From NCBI GenBank assembly GCA_035556555.1, contig DATMES010000001.1, positions 62,001 to 126,000 on the forward strand: 64,000 nt of DNA, given 5' to 3'. The notes beneath the pieces are model-generated. The model had not been told where the DNA came from. It saw only the letters and a list, made by a program, of their open reading frames with translations, and made no database searches. Both the position numbers and the translations under genes were made by a program. This DNA comes from Frankiaceae bacterium. Lineage in GTDB: Bacteria > Actinomycetota > Actinomycetes > BP-191. The stretch's first letter is position 1. Every line of letters starts with the position of its first letter. Positions 1 through 7,956 of the stretch are shown here, in pieces.

Positions 1-67
1 GTTCGGCATGTGCACGGACAGGTTCGGGCTGCCGTGGATGGTGAACATCGCCGGATCGTCGGGCTGA
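1..67 (+). CDS. C-terminal tail of a VOC/PhnB-like protein (partial)
   Basis: The window opens inside a reading frame that starts at base 2 and ends with TGA at 65-67. Its last 21 residues include DRFGLPWMVNI, which matches the C-terminal signature of PhnB/3-demethylubiquinone methyltransferase-like members of the vicinal oxygen chelate (glyoxalase) superfamily, where a DRFG.xWM.N. segment forms the last strand. Only this tail is visible, so substrate and start cannot be judged. The stop directly abuts the stop of the convergent methyltransferase gene, with no intergenic bases. The family call rests on about a dozen residues. Confidence 0.5.
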   Translation, partial: FGMCTDRFGLPWMVNIAGSSG

Positions 68-808
68 CTACTTCTCGAAGACCGCGACCTGGCTCGCGCT
101 GTCCGACGTGAACGGCTCCCTGTGCCAGTCCGCCCAGCGGTCACGGAGCCGTAGCCCGGCGAGGCGCGCCATCAGCACGAGCTCCGACGGCCAGACGTAG
201 CGGTACGGCGCGGAGCTCTGCCTGAGCCGCCCGTCGACCGCCGTCCAGTGGTGCGACGAGGCGATCTGGCCGACGAGGTCGTCGAACGTCTCGATGCCGA
301 CGTGGTCGCGTTCCATGGTGAAGACGTGGCTCGTCGTCCCCAGCGGCACGCGGCGCAGCTGCGGCACGATCACCTCGACGACGAAGCACCCGCCGGGCTC
401 GAGGTGCGCGGCGGCGTTGGCGAAGACCGCGAGCTGCTCGTCCTGCGTGGTGACGTTCATGATCGTGTTGGCGACGAGGTAGACGAGGCTGAACGTCCCC
501 GGCACCGTCGCGTCCTTCATGTCCCCGATGGTCACGGGTACGGATTCCGCGCCGGGCTTGGCGCGCAGCCGCGCGGCCATCGGCTCCGAGAGCTCGATGC
601 CGCTCACGGGCACGCCGCGCGCGCTCAACGGCAACGCGACCCGGCCCGTTCCGACCGCGAATTCCAGCGCGCGGCCGTCGCCTGCCAGCTCGGCCAGCAG
701 GTCGACGATCGGGTCGAGGACCGCCGGCTGCGCTTCGTCGCGGTACGTCTCGTCGTAGCCGTCGGCGATCTCCTGACCCCACGTCACCGAGCCCATGCCG
801 CGCAGCAT
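68..808 (-). CDS. Class I SAM-dependent methyltransferase
   Basis: A 246-residue cytoplasmic protein with a Rossmann-fold methyltransferase core. Motif I is ALEFAVGTGRVALPL (about residues 48-62), followed by the acidic end of strand 2 (GIELSEPMAARL), a GDM segment and LEPGGCFVVEV after strand 4. This is the usual order for class I small-molecule methyltransferases. No substrate-specific domain is recognisable. An in-frame ATG four codons downstream (MGSVTW) is an alternative start. The gene is convergent with the partial VOC gene and diverges from the peptide gene at 903. Family is secure, the methyl acceptor is unknown. Confidence 0.85.
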   Translation of the reverse strand: MLRGMGSVTWGQEIADGYDETYRDEAQPAVLDPIVDLLAELAGDGRALEFAVGTGRVALPLSARGVPVSGIELSEPMAARLRAKPGAESVPVTIGDMKDATVPGTFSLVYLVANTIMNVTTQDEQLAVFANAAAHLEPGGCFVVEVIVPQLRRVPLGTTSHVFTMERDHVGIETFDDLVGQIASSHHWTAVDGRLRQSSAPYRYVWPSELVLMARLAGLRLRDRWADWHREPFTSDSASQVAVFEK

Positions 809-877
809 GGCGCAGCCATCCGGACGCCGCGACCCATTTCGGGCAGGCCTCGGGCAGGACGACGGCGAAGGTCTCCC

Positions 878-2212
878 CTACCCCTCTCGGAAGGCACCCC
901 TCATGAAGCGCAGCCTCAACCTCCGGCGCGAGACCCTCGCGGAGCTGACGACGAGCGAGCTGACGGCGGTCGCCGGCGGCGCCAGCGGCCCCGCCTGCCC
1001 GGTGTGGGAGATCGCGGAGAAGGCGTTCGACGACCCGACGATCATCTGGTGCCGCACGGTCTGACCACTCACGGGGGTCGCGAACGGCGCCCCGAACACC
1101 GAGACCTCCCTGGGCCAGCACGTACCGACGTCGAGGCGCACGTAGCGCACGGGGACGGCGGGGCTGCCCGTGTAGACCTGCCGTTCCTTCGACTCGACGC
1201 TCACGTCGAGGTACACGACGCCCTCGACGGACCCGGCGACGGCGCGTACCTCGCAGCCTCGGACGACGTACGCCTCCGGGCGCGACAGCCTGCCCAGGTC
1301 CACGACGACGCTCCTGTCGGCGTCCGTGACGTCGCTCCGCTCGCCCAACCGGCCATCGGTCAGCTCGCAGCGGGGCGGCTCCGCCGGCGGGACGAGGCGG
1401 TGGACGTAGCAGCCCTTGCCGCGCGACATCGGCCGCACGGCCTTCGTGACCGGACGGACCCCGGAGCGGTACGTCACGTACCGGGAACCGATCTTCGTCG
1501 TCACCCTGGTCTGAGTCCCCGTCGTGCCGGTCTCCACGACGCGGGTGTCGACGGTACGGACGCCACCGACGACGTCGCCGTACGACCACGCGGTCTTCGA
1601 GCCCTGGACCAGCGCGACGTTCACGGGAGAGGCGGGGGTGCCGAGCACCGCCGGCACCTTCGCGCGGATCCTGCGGTGGGTCGTGCTGACCTTGTCGACC
1701 GACGCGCCACGCAGCCAGAGGCGGATGGTCGGCAACGTCCGCTCGCCGCGGTACCGCACGCTCGTGGTCGTCCTCGGCGGCAGCGTGCCGCGGATCAGCG
1801 CGGGGCGGGTGACCGCGACGTCGTCGAACACCTGCTCCTCGACCCGCAGCCCGGAGCCGAAGGCGTAGGCCCAGCGACCGCTCGCGTCCGTCCTGGCGTT
1901 GACGGTGACCCGCCAGGCCTCCGGCTCGTCGTCGTCCATGAGGTCACAGCCGAACCCGAACGAGAACGCGCAGAACAGCCCCCTGGCGAACAGGCTGAAC
2001 GCGTCCCCGAGGTCGTCCGCCAGGCTGCTGGGCGGCGGGTCCTTCCGCACCTCGACGCTGAACCGGACCGTCGCGGTCGCGACGCCACGGCCGTTCTCGT
2101 CCAGCACCCGGCCGGACAGCGTGACCCGCGGGGCGGCGGCCGAGGCGGGAACGGCAGGGGCGAGCAGGCCGAGCAGGGTGGCCGCCGTGACGGCAGCCGC
2201 GCGTCTTCTCAT
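878..2212 (-). CDS. Secreted protein with N-terminal CarboxypepD-reg-like region
   Basis: A 444-residue protein with a signal peptide (MRRRAAAV then a hydrophobic run ending PASAAAP). It continues with VTLSGRVLDENGRGVATATVRF, typical of a carboxypeptidase regulatory-like/Ig beta-sandwich domain. The middle is beta-rich with no motif I recognise. The last ~60 residues are low in structure and are encoded opposite the precursor peptide gene at 903-1064, so the original C-terminus may have ended earlier and been extended by loss of a stop. Function unknown. It is an exported or cell-surface protein by its N-terminus. Confidence 0.7.
   Translation of the reverse strand: MRRRAAAVTAATLLGLLAPAVPASAAAPRVTLSGRVLDENGRGVATATVRFSVEVRKDPPPSSLADDLGDAFSLFARGLFCAFSFGFGCDLMDDDEPEAWRVTVNARTDASGRWAYAFGSGLRVEEQVFDDVAVTRPALIRGTLPPRTTTSVRYRGERTLPTIRLWLRGASVDKVSTTHRRIRAKVPAVLGTPASPVNVALVQGSKTAWSYGDVVGGVRTVDTRVVETGTTGTQTRVTTKIGSRYVTYRSGVRPVTKAVRPMSRGKGCYVHRLVPPAEPPRCELTDGRLGERSDVTDADRSVVVDLGRLSRPEAYVVRGCEVRAVAGSVEGVVYLDVSVESKERQVYTGSPAVPVRYVRLDVGTCWPREVSVFGAPFATPVSGQTVRHQMIVGSSNAFSAISHTGQAGPLAPPATAVSSLVVSSARVSRRRLRLRFMRGAFREG
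903..1064 (+). CDS. Putative RiPP precursor peptide with GG-type leader
   Basis: A 53-residue peptide starting at an ATG preceded by a purine-rich stretch (ggaagg). The N-terminal half carries LRRETLAELTTSEL followed by VAGG. This fits the widespread pattern LxLxxETLxxLTxxELxxVxGG seen in double-glycine leaders of lanthipeptides and other bacteriocins. Cleavage after GG would release a 27-residue core, ASGPACPVWEI...IIWCRTV, with two Cys and few Thr/Ser, so a disulfide or thioether ring is possible. No modifying enzyme is adjacent; the nearest lanthionine synthetase lies about 12.7 kb downstream and has its own non-GG precursor. The gene lies wholly antisense to the 3' end of the secreted-protein gene at 878-2212. 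It could be an orphan precursor or a remnant. Confidence 0.6.
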   Translation: MKRSLNLRRETLAELTTSELTAVAGGASGPACPVWEIAEKAFDDPTIIWCRTV

Positions 2213-2302
2213 GCCGCGTGAGACCTGTCCGATGTGTGACGGTTACACCGCGGACCAAACCCACACATCATCCGGAACGACGGCGGGTCGGACCGCCTCA
2301 CG

Positions 2303-2641
2303 GTGTCGCCCATCCACTTCAAGAACAACCGAGGCGACGACTGGTCCAGCAACTTCATCGTCCAGGTACTCAGCTTCGACCAGCCGGACGCCGGGGCGTC
2401 GTACATCGGCAGCTCCACCGGTCACTGGTCGCCGGTGAGCGAGGCGATCGGAATCCCGCCGAGCATCACCGTCAACCCGACCGCAACGCTCATCAGCTCG
2501 TTCTGCTCCCTCGACACGGTGCGCTACTCATTCGGGTCGACATCGCGGATTGACGGGTTCCAGCTCAACGTCGATGTGCTCATGGGCGTCACCACCGGCA
2601 GCTCGTTCACGTACGGCATCGGCTACTGCGCCGTCGCCTAG
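2303..2641 (+). CDS. Hypothetical protein, possibly N-terminally truncated
   Basis: A 112-residue frame with GTG as first available start. The frame is open back to base 2240 with no ATG, and the upstream residues (HIIRNDGGSDRLTV) look like a continuation of the same protein. A signal peptide would be expected by analogy with the next two genes but is absent, so this may be the remnant of a longer secreted protein cut at a rearrangement point near 2240. It contains two Cys that could form a disulfide. No family recognised. Confidence 0.45.
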   Translation: MSPIHFKNNRGDDWSSNFIVQVLSFDQPDAGASYIGSSTGHWSPVSEAIGIPPSITVNPTATLISSFCSLDTVRYSFGSTSRIDGFQLNVDVLMGVTTGSSFTYGIGYCAVA

Positions 2642-2674
2642 ACCGGACACCTACCCAGACGGGAAGAACACAAC

Positions 2675-3217
2675 GTGAAGAAGATCGCACTCTCGCTCGT
2701 CGCGCTCGCCGCGGCGATGCTCCCTCTCGCGGCGCCTGCCCAGGCTGACAGCTATGTCGACCTGGGATACGAGTTCACCAACGACGGCGACACCGAAGGC
2801 GCTGATCTCGTCCTCGACACCGTGGTCGAGTCCCTCGCCGGTGACTTCCAGATGCTCCCTGCGCGGTGCACGCCGCGGAGCAACGTGGTCAAGCAGTCCG
2901 TGATCACCTACTACGACGCGGCGGGCCTGCCGACGTACGCGTTCCACCACGACATGACGTTCTCGTACAACTGCAAGGTCGTGACCAAGCTCACGCACCG
3001 CCCGTGGTACGAGATCTTCCAGCCGCAGTACAGTTTCAACGGCTACGTCGCGAACAGCGTCAGCCCCACCGGCCACAAGAAGGGCACGGCAACGGCGCAG
3101 GGACGATTCGGGATCTGCCAGACCACGGTCGGCAGCGTCTGTCTGCTCGAGCGGGATCCCAGTATCGTCTGGCACGTGGACTTCACGGGAAAGGCGTATG
3201 CAAAGGCTACGCCCTAG
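2675..3217 (+). CDS. Secreted hypothetical protein
   Basis: A 180-residue protein starting at GTG, with gggaag about 10 bases upstream. Residues 1-24 (MKKIALSLVALAAAMLPLAA then PAQA) form a clean Sec signal peptide with an AQA cleavage site. The mature protein is beta-rich and has four cysteines (PARCTP, YNCK, GICQ, SVCLL), suggesting two disulfides. No known domain recognised. It overlaps the next secreted protein gene by 20 bases, so the two are probably co-translated. Confidence 0.65.
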   Translation: MKKIALSLVALAAAMLPLAAPAQADSYVDLGYEFTNDGDTEGADLVLDTVVESLAGDFQMLPARCTPRSNVVKQSVITYYDAAGLPTYAFHHDMTFSYNCKVVTKLTHRPWYEIFQPQYSFNGYVANSVSPTGHKKGTATAQGRFGICQTTVGSVCLLERDPSIVWHVDFTGKAYAKATP

Positions 3218-3797
3218 TTTTGGGCACCTCCGCCCCGCCACCGTGATCGCGGTGGCGGGGCTGGTGCTGTCCGCAGGCACCCCCGCGAACGCTGTGAGCG
3301 CGCCGACCCTGGTCCGCGCCACGACGATCGCGGGCACCGCGACCGAGCCGCTCGTCACGGGCGACTGGGTCGCCACCAAGGGGGTCTGGGGCCTCGACCT
3401 CGACAGCGTTGCGCCTCTCGGCGGCGCCACGACGATCACGTCGGCCTGGCGATCCCCGACGTTCACGGCGCGCGCAGGCCAGGTGGTGTTCGCGAGCCGT
3501 ATCGCGGTGAAGCAGGAGCCTCTTCCCGGCCCGTACGAGTACGTCAACGAAGCCCGCCTGTGCATCGGTCGCACGTGTTACCAGTGGATGAGCGAGACGA
3601 ACGACGCGGTACCCGCTTGGGTGAGTCCCTCGACGCTGCCGTACCAGATCGAGTTCGGTCATGGCCTGACCGTTACGTGGCGGGCACGAACGATGCCTCT
3701 GCGCGTCGAGTGGCGTTATCGCCAGCACCAACGTGACGGCAACTACGCCCGGACGACGTTGCGCGTCGCCGCCGGCGCCGCCGCGAAGTCGGTGTGA
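3198..3797 (+). CDS. Secreted hypothetical protein
   Basis: A 199-residue protein with an N-terminal signal peptide (hydrophobic ATVIAVAGLVLSAG, then PANA|V). The mature part is beta-rich and has a paired Cys motif, LCIGRTCYQW. The ATG lies inside the end of the preceding gene, and the stop overlaps the GTG of the next gene by four bases, so this is the middle gene of a three-gene operon (2675-4156). No recognised family; likely extracytoplasmic. Confidence 0.65.
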   Translation: MQRLRPSFGHLRPATVIAVAGLVLSAGTPANAVSAPTLVRATTIAGTATEPLVTGDWVATKGVWGLDLDSVAPLGGATTITSAWRSPTFTARAGQVVFASRIAVKQEPLPGPYEYVNEARLCIGRTCYQWMSETNDAVPAWVSPSTLPYQIEFGHGLTVTWRARTMPLRVEWRYRQHQRDGNYARTTLRVAAGAAAKSV

Positions 3798-4156
3798 CGC
3801 CGACGACGGAGCCGATGCCACGCCCGCTCGGCGTCCTCGTCGCGGTCCACGCGATGGCGGCGGTCGTATCGGTCCTGCTCGTCGCGGCGCTGGTGTCGGG
3901 AGACGGTGACGTACGCCGCCCTGACTGGCTCGAGCCGACCGGTCGCGCGGTCGCCGCGGCGCTCGTGCTCCTGGCGGCGTACGGAACGGCGGCGTGGCTG
4001 CTGTACCGGCGCAGGCGGGCCGGGCTGGCGCTCGCGGCGCTGCTCGCGGCGGCGGGCCTCATCGCCGGTGTCGTCGGCCTGCGAGGTCCGCTGCTCGTCA
4101 ACGTCGCGATCCTCGCGCTCGTGGCGCTCCCGTCAGTTCGCGCCGCCGCGCACTGA
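3794..4156 (+). CDS. Small integral membrane protein
   Basis: A 120-residue protein starting with GTG in a GTGA overlap with the preceding gene. It has three or four hydrophobic segments (about residues 12-33, 50-68, 75-95 and 98-113) separated by short loops, including an arginine cluster YRRRRAG after the second helix. No conserved motif beyond this. It is translationally coupled to two secreted proteins and may assist or sense them, but that is inference. Confidence 0.6.
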   Translation: MTPTTEPMPRPLGVLVAVHAMAAVVSVLLVAALVSGDGDVRRPDWLEPTGRAVAAALVLLAAYGTAAWLLYRRRRAGLALAALLAAAGLIAGVVGLRGPLLVNVAILALVALPSVRAAAH

Positions 4157-4600
4157 CCTCGTGCGCAACGCCACGCGGCGCGAGGGCGCGCAGCTCCGCG
4201 GCGTACTCCAGCTGTACGCCACGAGGTCGGCATACGCCGCGCACGCGTGCGCGCACCGGACGTCGGCGTGGGTGACGGTGCTCACCTCGATCGCCTCCGC
4301 CCGCCGGCGCGCGGGGCGCCGCGCACGGGGCCTGTGGCGAGGGCGCGCATGAGGGCACCGTTGCCCGCGGCGTGCGCCTCGCCCGCCCGCTCGGCCGCGT
4401 CGGCGCGGCATTGGCGAGGGTCCATGCCATGGCGGTACGCCGTGGGCGCGAGCGAAGGCGGGCCCGCCGACGTCGGGGGGTCGGTGTCGTACCGGGCGAG
4501 GAACGAGCTCGCGGCCGCGTCGAGGCCGTACCCCTCGGCGTACGTGCGCGAGCTCGACGGACAGGTCGGGCGCGGGCAAATGTCGGTCGCCGCCGGCGCC
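4133..4600 (-). pseudogene. Decayed ADP-ribosylglycohydrolase (DraG-like) fragment
   Basis: On the minus strand two overlapping frames together read like the middle of an ADP-ribosylglycohydrolase. The first frame (about 4600 to 4282) contains TYAEGYGLDAAASSFLARYD and then GNGALMRALATGPV, matching the conserved GNGxLMR substrate loop of DraG/ARH proteins. It ends in a stop at 4282-4284. A second frame resumes near 4306 with EAIEVSTVTHADVRCAHACA, corresponding to the family's STHxDxR...A..YA helix. The join needs a frameshift around 4285-4320, and both ends of the family are missing. No intact frame explains this 470-base gap between genes, so I read it as a pseudogene. Confidence 0.6.
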
Positions 4601-4623
4601 GCTCCCCTCTAGGGTCGTGCGCC

Positions 4624-5547
4624 GTGGAGGCGTACGTCACGGCGCGCGGGCTGACGAAGACGTTCGGGGAGTTCACCGCCGTCGACGGGATCGACTTCTC
4701 CGTCGCGCGCGGTGAGGCGTTCGGCTTCCTCGGCCCCAACGGCGCGGGCAAGAGCTCGACGATGCGGATGATCGGCTGCGTCTCGCCCGTGTCGTCCGGC
4801 GAGCTGCGGGTGCTCGGCATGGACCCCGCGACGCAGGGCTCCGAGATCAAGGCGCGGCTCGGCGTGGCGCCGCAGGAGGACACGCTCGACACCGAGCTGA
4901 CGGTCCGCGAGAACCTCGTCCTGTACGCGCGCTACTTCGGCATCTCCCGCGCCACCGCGAAGGAGAAGGCCGACAGGCTGCTCGACTTCGTCCAGCTCAC
5001 GGAGCGGGCCGACGACAAGGTGGAGCCGCTCTCGGGCGGCATGAAGCGCCGGCTCACGATCGCGCGCTCGCTCGTCAACGACCCCGAGGTGCTGCTGCTC
5101 GACGAGCCGACGACCGGCCTCGACCCGCAGGCCCGCCACGTCGTGTGGGACCGCCTCTACCGGCTCAAGCAGCAGGGCGTGACGCTCGTCCTCACCACGC
5201 ACTACATGGACGAGGCCGAGCAGCTCTGCGACCGGCTGGTCATCATGGACCGCGGCAAGATCGTCGCCGAGGGCTCGCCGTGGGAGCTCATCGCGACGCA
5301 CTCGAGCCGCGAGGTCCTGGAGGTACGCCTCGCCGACGGCGACGCCCCCGACCTCGCCGCGATGCTCGACGGCGTCGCGGGCCGCGTCGAGGACCTGCCG
5401 GACCGCGTCCTCGTCTACACGGACAACGGCGAGCGCGCGGCCGAGGTGCTGCACGACCGCGGCGTACGACCGGTCGCCACGCTGGTGCGCCGTTCGACCC
5501 TCGAGGACGTCTTCCTCCGGCTCACGGGCCGGACGCTGGTGGACTGA
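4624..5547 (+). CDS. ABC-2 type transporter ATP-binding protein (NodI/DrrA-like)
   Basis: A 307-residue nucleotide-binding subunit. Walker A is GPNGAGKSST, the Q-loop is APQED, the signature is LSGGMKRRL and Walker B is LLLDEPTTGLDP, followed by the switch His in TTHYMDEAEQL. The LSGGMKRR and DEPTTGLDP forms and a C-terminal extension of about 90 residues are typical of ATPases that pair with ABC-2 permeases (NodI, DrrA). I chose the GTG at 4624 because the protein then begins MEAYVTARGLTKTF, the normal family start. Two ABC-2 permeases follow immediately. Substrate unknown (drug, lipid or polysaccharide). Confidence 0.92.
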   Translation: MEAYVTARGLTKTFGEFTAVDGIDFSVARGEAFGFLGPNGAGKSSTMRMIGCVSPVSSGELRVLGMDPATQGSEIKARLGVAPQEDTLDTELTVRENLVLYARYFGISRATAKEKADRLLDFVQLTERADDKVEPLSGGMKRRLTIARSLVNDPEVLLLDEPTTGLDPQARHVVWDRLYRLKQQGVTLVLTTHYMDEAEQLCDRLVIMDRGKIVAEGSPWELIATHSSREVLEVRLADGDAPDLAAMLDGVAGRVEDLPDRVLVYTDNGERAAEVLHDRGVRPVATLVRRSTLEDVFLRLTGRTLVD

Positions 5548-5548
5548 C

Positions 5549-6328
5549 GTGGCGTCGACGTCGTACGCGCTGCGGGCGTACGAGCTCTGGTTCCTGCGGT
5601 TCAAGCGGGTGTGGCGCGGGACGGGGACGTACACGCTGTTCGGTCCGCTGCTCTATCTCGGCGCGATGGGCGCCGGCGTCGGCTCGCTCGTGACGCGGCA
5701 GGACGCGGCGAGCCTCGGCGGGGTGTCGTACCTCGCGTACATCGCCCCCGGGATGATCGCGGCCACCGCGATGCAGACCGCCGCGGGCGAGGCGTCGTGG
5801 CCGGTCATGGGCGCGATGCGCTGGATGCGCGTCTACCACGCGCAGGCCGCGACGCCGCTCGGCGTGGCGGACGTGTTCCACGGCCATCTGCTCTGGATGC
5901 TCTCCCGCGTCGCGATGACGAGCGCCGCGATGCTGCTCGCCGCGACGATCCTCGGCGTCACCGACAGCCTGCTCGCGCCGCTCGTCATGCCCGCCGCGGT
6001 GCTCACGGGGGCGGCGTTCGCGGCGCCGATCGCCGCGTGGTCGGTGACGCAGGAGGGCGACGGCCTGTTCTCGGTGCTGTTCCGGCTCGTCATCACGCCG
6101 ATGTTCCTGTTCTCCGGCACGTTCTTCCCCGTCGAGACGCTGCCCGTCGTGCTGCGCGGCATCGCGTACGTCACGCCGATGTGGCACGGCGCGGACCTCT
6201 GCCGCGACCTGGTGCTCGGCGGCGCGACGCCGCTGATGTCGCTGGTGCACGTGGCGTACCTCTCCGCCTGGACCCTCGTCGGTCTCGTCGCGGGCCGGCG
6301 CACGTACGCGAAGCGGCTCGTGCCGTGA
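5549..6328 (+). CDS. ABC-2 type permease (NodJ-like), first copy
   Basis: A 259-residue membrane protein with about six transmembrane helices, starting at GTG one base after the ATPase stop. It has the ABC-2 features: an N-terminal amphipathic segment (YELWFLRFKRVW), a GPLLYLGAMGAGVG helix, and the late motif FLFSGTFFPVETLP...YVTPMWHGADL, which corresponds to the family's FlfsGtffPv.xlP..l....p.t... consensus. Its stop overlaps the GTG of a second, related permease, so the transporter is probably a heterodimer of permeases with the ATPase at 4624. Confidence 0.88.
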   Translation: MASTSYALRAYELWFLRFKRVWRGTGTYTLFGPLLYLGAMGAGVGSLVTRQDAASLGGVSYLAYIAPGMIAATAMQTAAGEASWPVMGAMRWMRVYHAQAATPLGVADVFHGHLLWMLSRVAMTSAAMLLAATILGVTDSLLAPLVMPAAVLTGAAFAAPIAAWSVTQEGDGLFSVLFRLVITPMFLFSGTFFPVETLPVVLRGIAYVTPMWHGADLCRDLVLGGATPLMSLVHVAYLSAWTLVGLVAGRRTYAKRLVP

Positions 6329-7095
6329 TCGCCACCGGGCAGGCCGCGCGGCTCGTCGAGCGCAACTACATGACCTACCGGCACCACTGGTGGATCGTCG
6401 TGACCGGCGCGGTGGAGCCGCTGTTCTTCCTGCTCGGCGCGCGGCTCGGCATCGGCTCGCTCGTCGGCGGCATCCCCGTCGGCGACGGGCTCGTGGTGTC
6501 GTACGCCACGTTCGTCGCCCCCGCCCTCCTCGCGACCAGCGCCGCGAACGGCGTCGTCTACGACACGACGTTCAACTTCTTCGACAAGCTCAAGTACCAG
6601 AAGACGTACGACGCCATGCTCGCGACGCCGATGTCGGTCTCCGCGATCTCGCTCGGCGAGCTGACGTGGGCGATGCTGCGCAGCGCGGTGCACTCGGCGT
6701 TCTTCGTCGCGACGATGCTCGCCCTCGGCCTGCTCGAGTCGTGGTGGTCGCTGCTGGCGCTGCCCGCGGTGCTGGTCGTCGCGTGGGGCTTCGCGGGGCT
6801 GGGGCTCGCGGCGACGACGTACGTGAAGTCGTGGCAGGACTTCGACTGGCACCAGCTCGCGTGGCTGCCGATGTTCCTGCTGTCGGCGAGCTTCTTCCCG
6901 CTGTCGGTCTACCCGGAGGCGGTGCGCTGGATCGTGCAGGTGACGCCGATGTACCAGGGTGTCGCGCTGCTGCGGCAGCTCACCCTCGGCACGGTCGACG
7001 CGAGCGCGGCGCTGCACGTGGCGTACCTCCTCGCCATGGGGTGGTGGGGCCTGCGTCACGCGGGCCGGCGGATGGACTCGCTGCTTCTCCGCTGA
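6325..7095 (+). CDS. ABC-2 type permease (NodJ-like), second copy
   Basis: A 256-residue permease related to the preceding one, starting in a GTGA overlap. It keeps the hallmark late motif FLLSASFFPLSVYPEA...VTPMYQGVALLR and about six hydrophobic segments. The cytosolic loop KLKYQKTYDAMLATPMS is the coupling-helix region of ABC-2 proteins, which contacts the ATPase. A tandem pair of permeases behind one ATPase is an established arrangement. The three genes run without gaps as one operon. Confidence 0.88.
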   Translation: MIATGQAARLVERNYMTYRHHWWIVVTGAVEPLFFLLGARLGIGSLVGGIPVGDGLVVSYATFVAPALLATSAANGVVYDTTFNFFDKLKYQKTYDAMLATPMSVSAISLGELTWAMLRSAVHSAFFVATMLALGLLESWWSLLALPAVLVVAWGFAGLGLAATTYVKSWQDFDWHQLAWLPMFLLSASFFPLSVYPEAVRWIVQVTPMYQGVALLRQLTLGTVDASAALHVAYLLAMGWWGLRHAGRRMDSLLLR

Positions 7096-7144
7096 GCATC
7101 GATCGGCGTAGGTTGCGGGCATCCGACACGAAGAGGTGATGGAC

Positions 7145-7741
7145 TTGTTCATCCAGGTGATCCAGGGCACGACGAACGACGCCGAAGGACTCCGCCGCCA
7201 GTTCGACCGCTGGCAGGACGACGTACGCCCGGGCGCGACCGGCTACCTCGGCACCACGGCAGGCGTGACCGGCGACGGCCAGGTCTTCGTGCTCGCCCGC
7301 TTCGAGAGCGAGGACGCCGCGCGCGCCAACAGCGGCCGCAGCGAGCAGGACTCGTGGTGGAACGAGACGGCCAAGTACTTCGAGGGCACGCCGACGTTCA
7401 AGGACTACACGGACGTCGACGTCTCGCGCGGCGGTGGCTCCAACGACGCCGGCTTCGTCCAGGTCATGCAGGGTCGCGTCCGCGACGCCGCTCGCGTCCG
7501 CGAGATGGAGGCGGAGTTCATGCCGAAGATGGAGGCCATGCGGCCCGACGTCATCGGCAGCATCCGCGGCTGGGACGGCAACGAGTACACCGAGGCCATC
7601 TACTTCACCAGCGAGGCCGAGGCGCGCAAGGGCGAGGCGAACATGGCCGACGCCGGCAAGAACGAGCCCGGGTTCGACGAGTACATGGGCCTCATCGAGA
7701 GCGTCGAGTACATCGACATCAAGGAGCCCTGGCTGCGTTAG
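7145..7741 (+). CDS. Tandem dimeric alpha-beta-barrel protein (ABM-like)
   Basis: A 198-residue protein made of two ferredoxin-like halves, each beginning with the same strand pattern (FIQVIQG near residue 1, FVQVMQG near 100), suggesting duplication of a dimeric alpha-beta barrel domain related to antibiotic-biosynthesis-monooxygenase/EthD-like proteins. The catalytic residues of the monooxygenases are not evident, so enzyme activity is uncertain. GTG 7136 and ATG 7139 also lie in frame, but the purine-rich gaagagg sits at the right distance only for TTG 7145, which also gives a start at the first strand. Confidence 0.65.
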   Translation: MFIQVIQGTTNDAEGLRRQFDRWQDDVRPGATGYLGTTAGVTGDGQVFVLARFESEDAARANSGRSEQDSWWNETAKYFEGTPTFKDYTDVDVSRGGGSNDAGFVQVMQGRVRDAARVREMEAEFMPKMEAMRPDVIGSIRGWDGNEYTEAIYFTSEAEARKGEANMADAGKNEPGFDEYMGLIESVEYIDIKEPWLR

Positions 7742-7802
7742 GCATGTCTCTCGGCTCGTGATCGTCGCGAGCGGCGTCCGGGACGGCGCATCGCAAGGCG
7801 GA

Positions 7803-7835
7803 GGGGGCTCCGACAGCAGCGCTGTCGGAGCCCCC
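7803..7835. terminator. Perfect 15-bp hairpin, probable terminator
   Basis: GGGGGCTCCGACAGC at 7803-7817 pairs perfectly with 7821-7835 around an AGC loop, 61 bases after the stop of the alpha-beta-barrel gene. There is no T-tract, as is common for terminators in high-GC actinobacteria. The stem stability and position after a plus-strand operon make a terminator the simplest reading. Confidence 0.7.
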
Positions 7836-7910
7836 GACAACGCGGCGAGGTGCCGTGCCGGGCGTCGCGCGGCAGATCGACGAGTTGGGAGACACGCCTT
7901 GGGCGGTCGA

Positions 7911-7945
7911 TCGACGCGCGGAAGGAACTCCCTTCCGCGCGTCGA
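7911..7945. repeat. Second perfect 15-bp hairpin just upstream of a start codon
   Basis: TCGACGCGCGGAAGG at 7911-7925 is the exact reverse complement of 7931-7945, with a 5-base loop AACTC. It ends 11 bases before the ATG of the secreted-protein gene at 7957. If transcribed with that gene it would compete with or mask the ribosome binding site; alternatively it is a second terminator of the upstream unit with transcription starting after it. No SD-like sequence is visible between the hairpin and the ATG. Confidence 0.6.
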
Positions 7946-7956
7946 ATCCCCGCTCC

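Noticed and set aside
4098-4892. 264-residue minus-strand frame running into the ABC ATPase gene
   Set aside because: It overlaps a clear ATPase gene and reads as Arg/Ser-rich; the real signal in this area is the two-frame DraG remnant.
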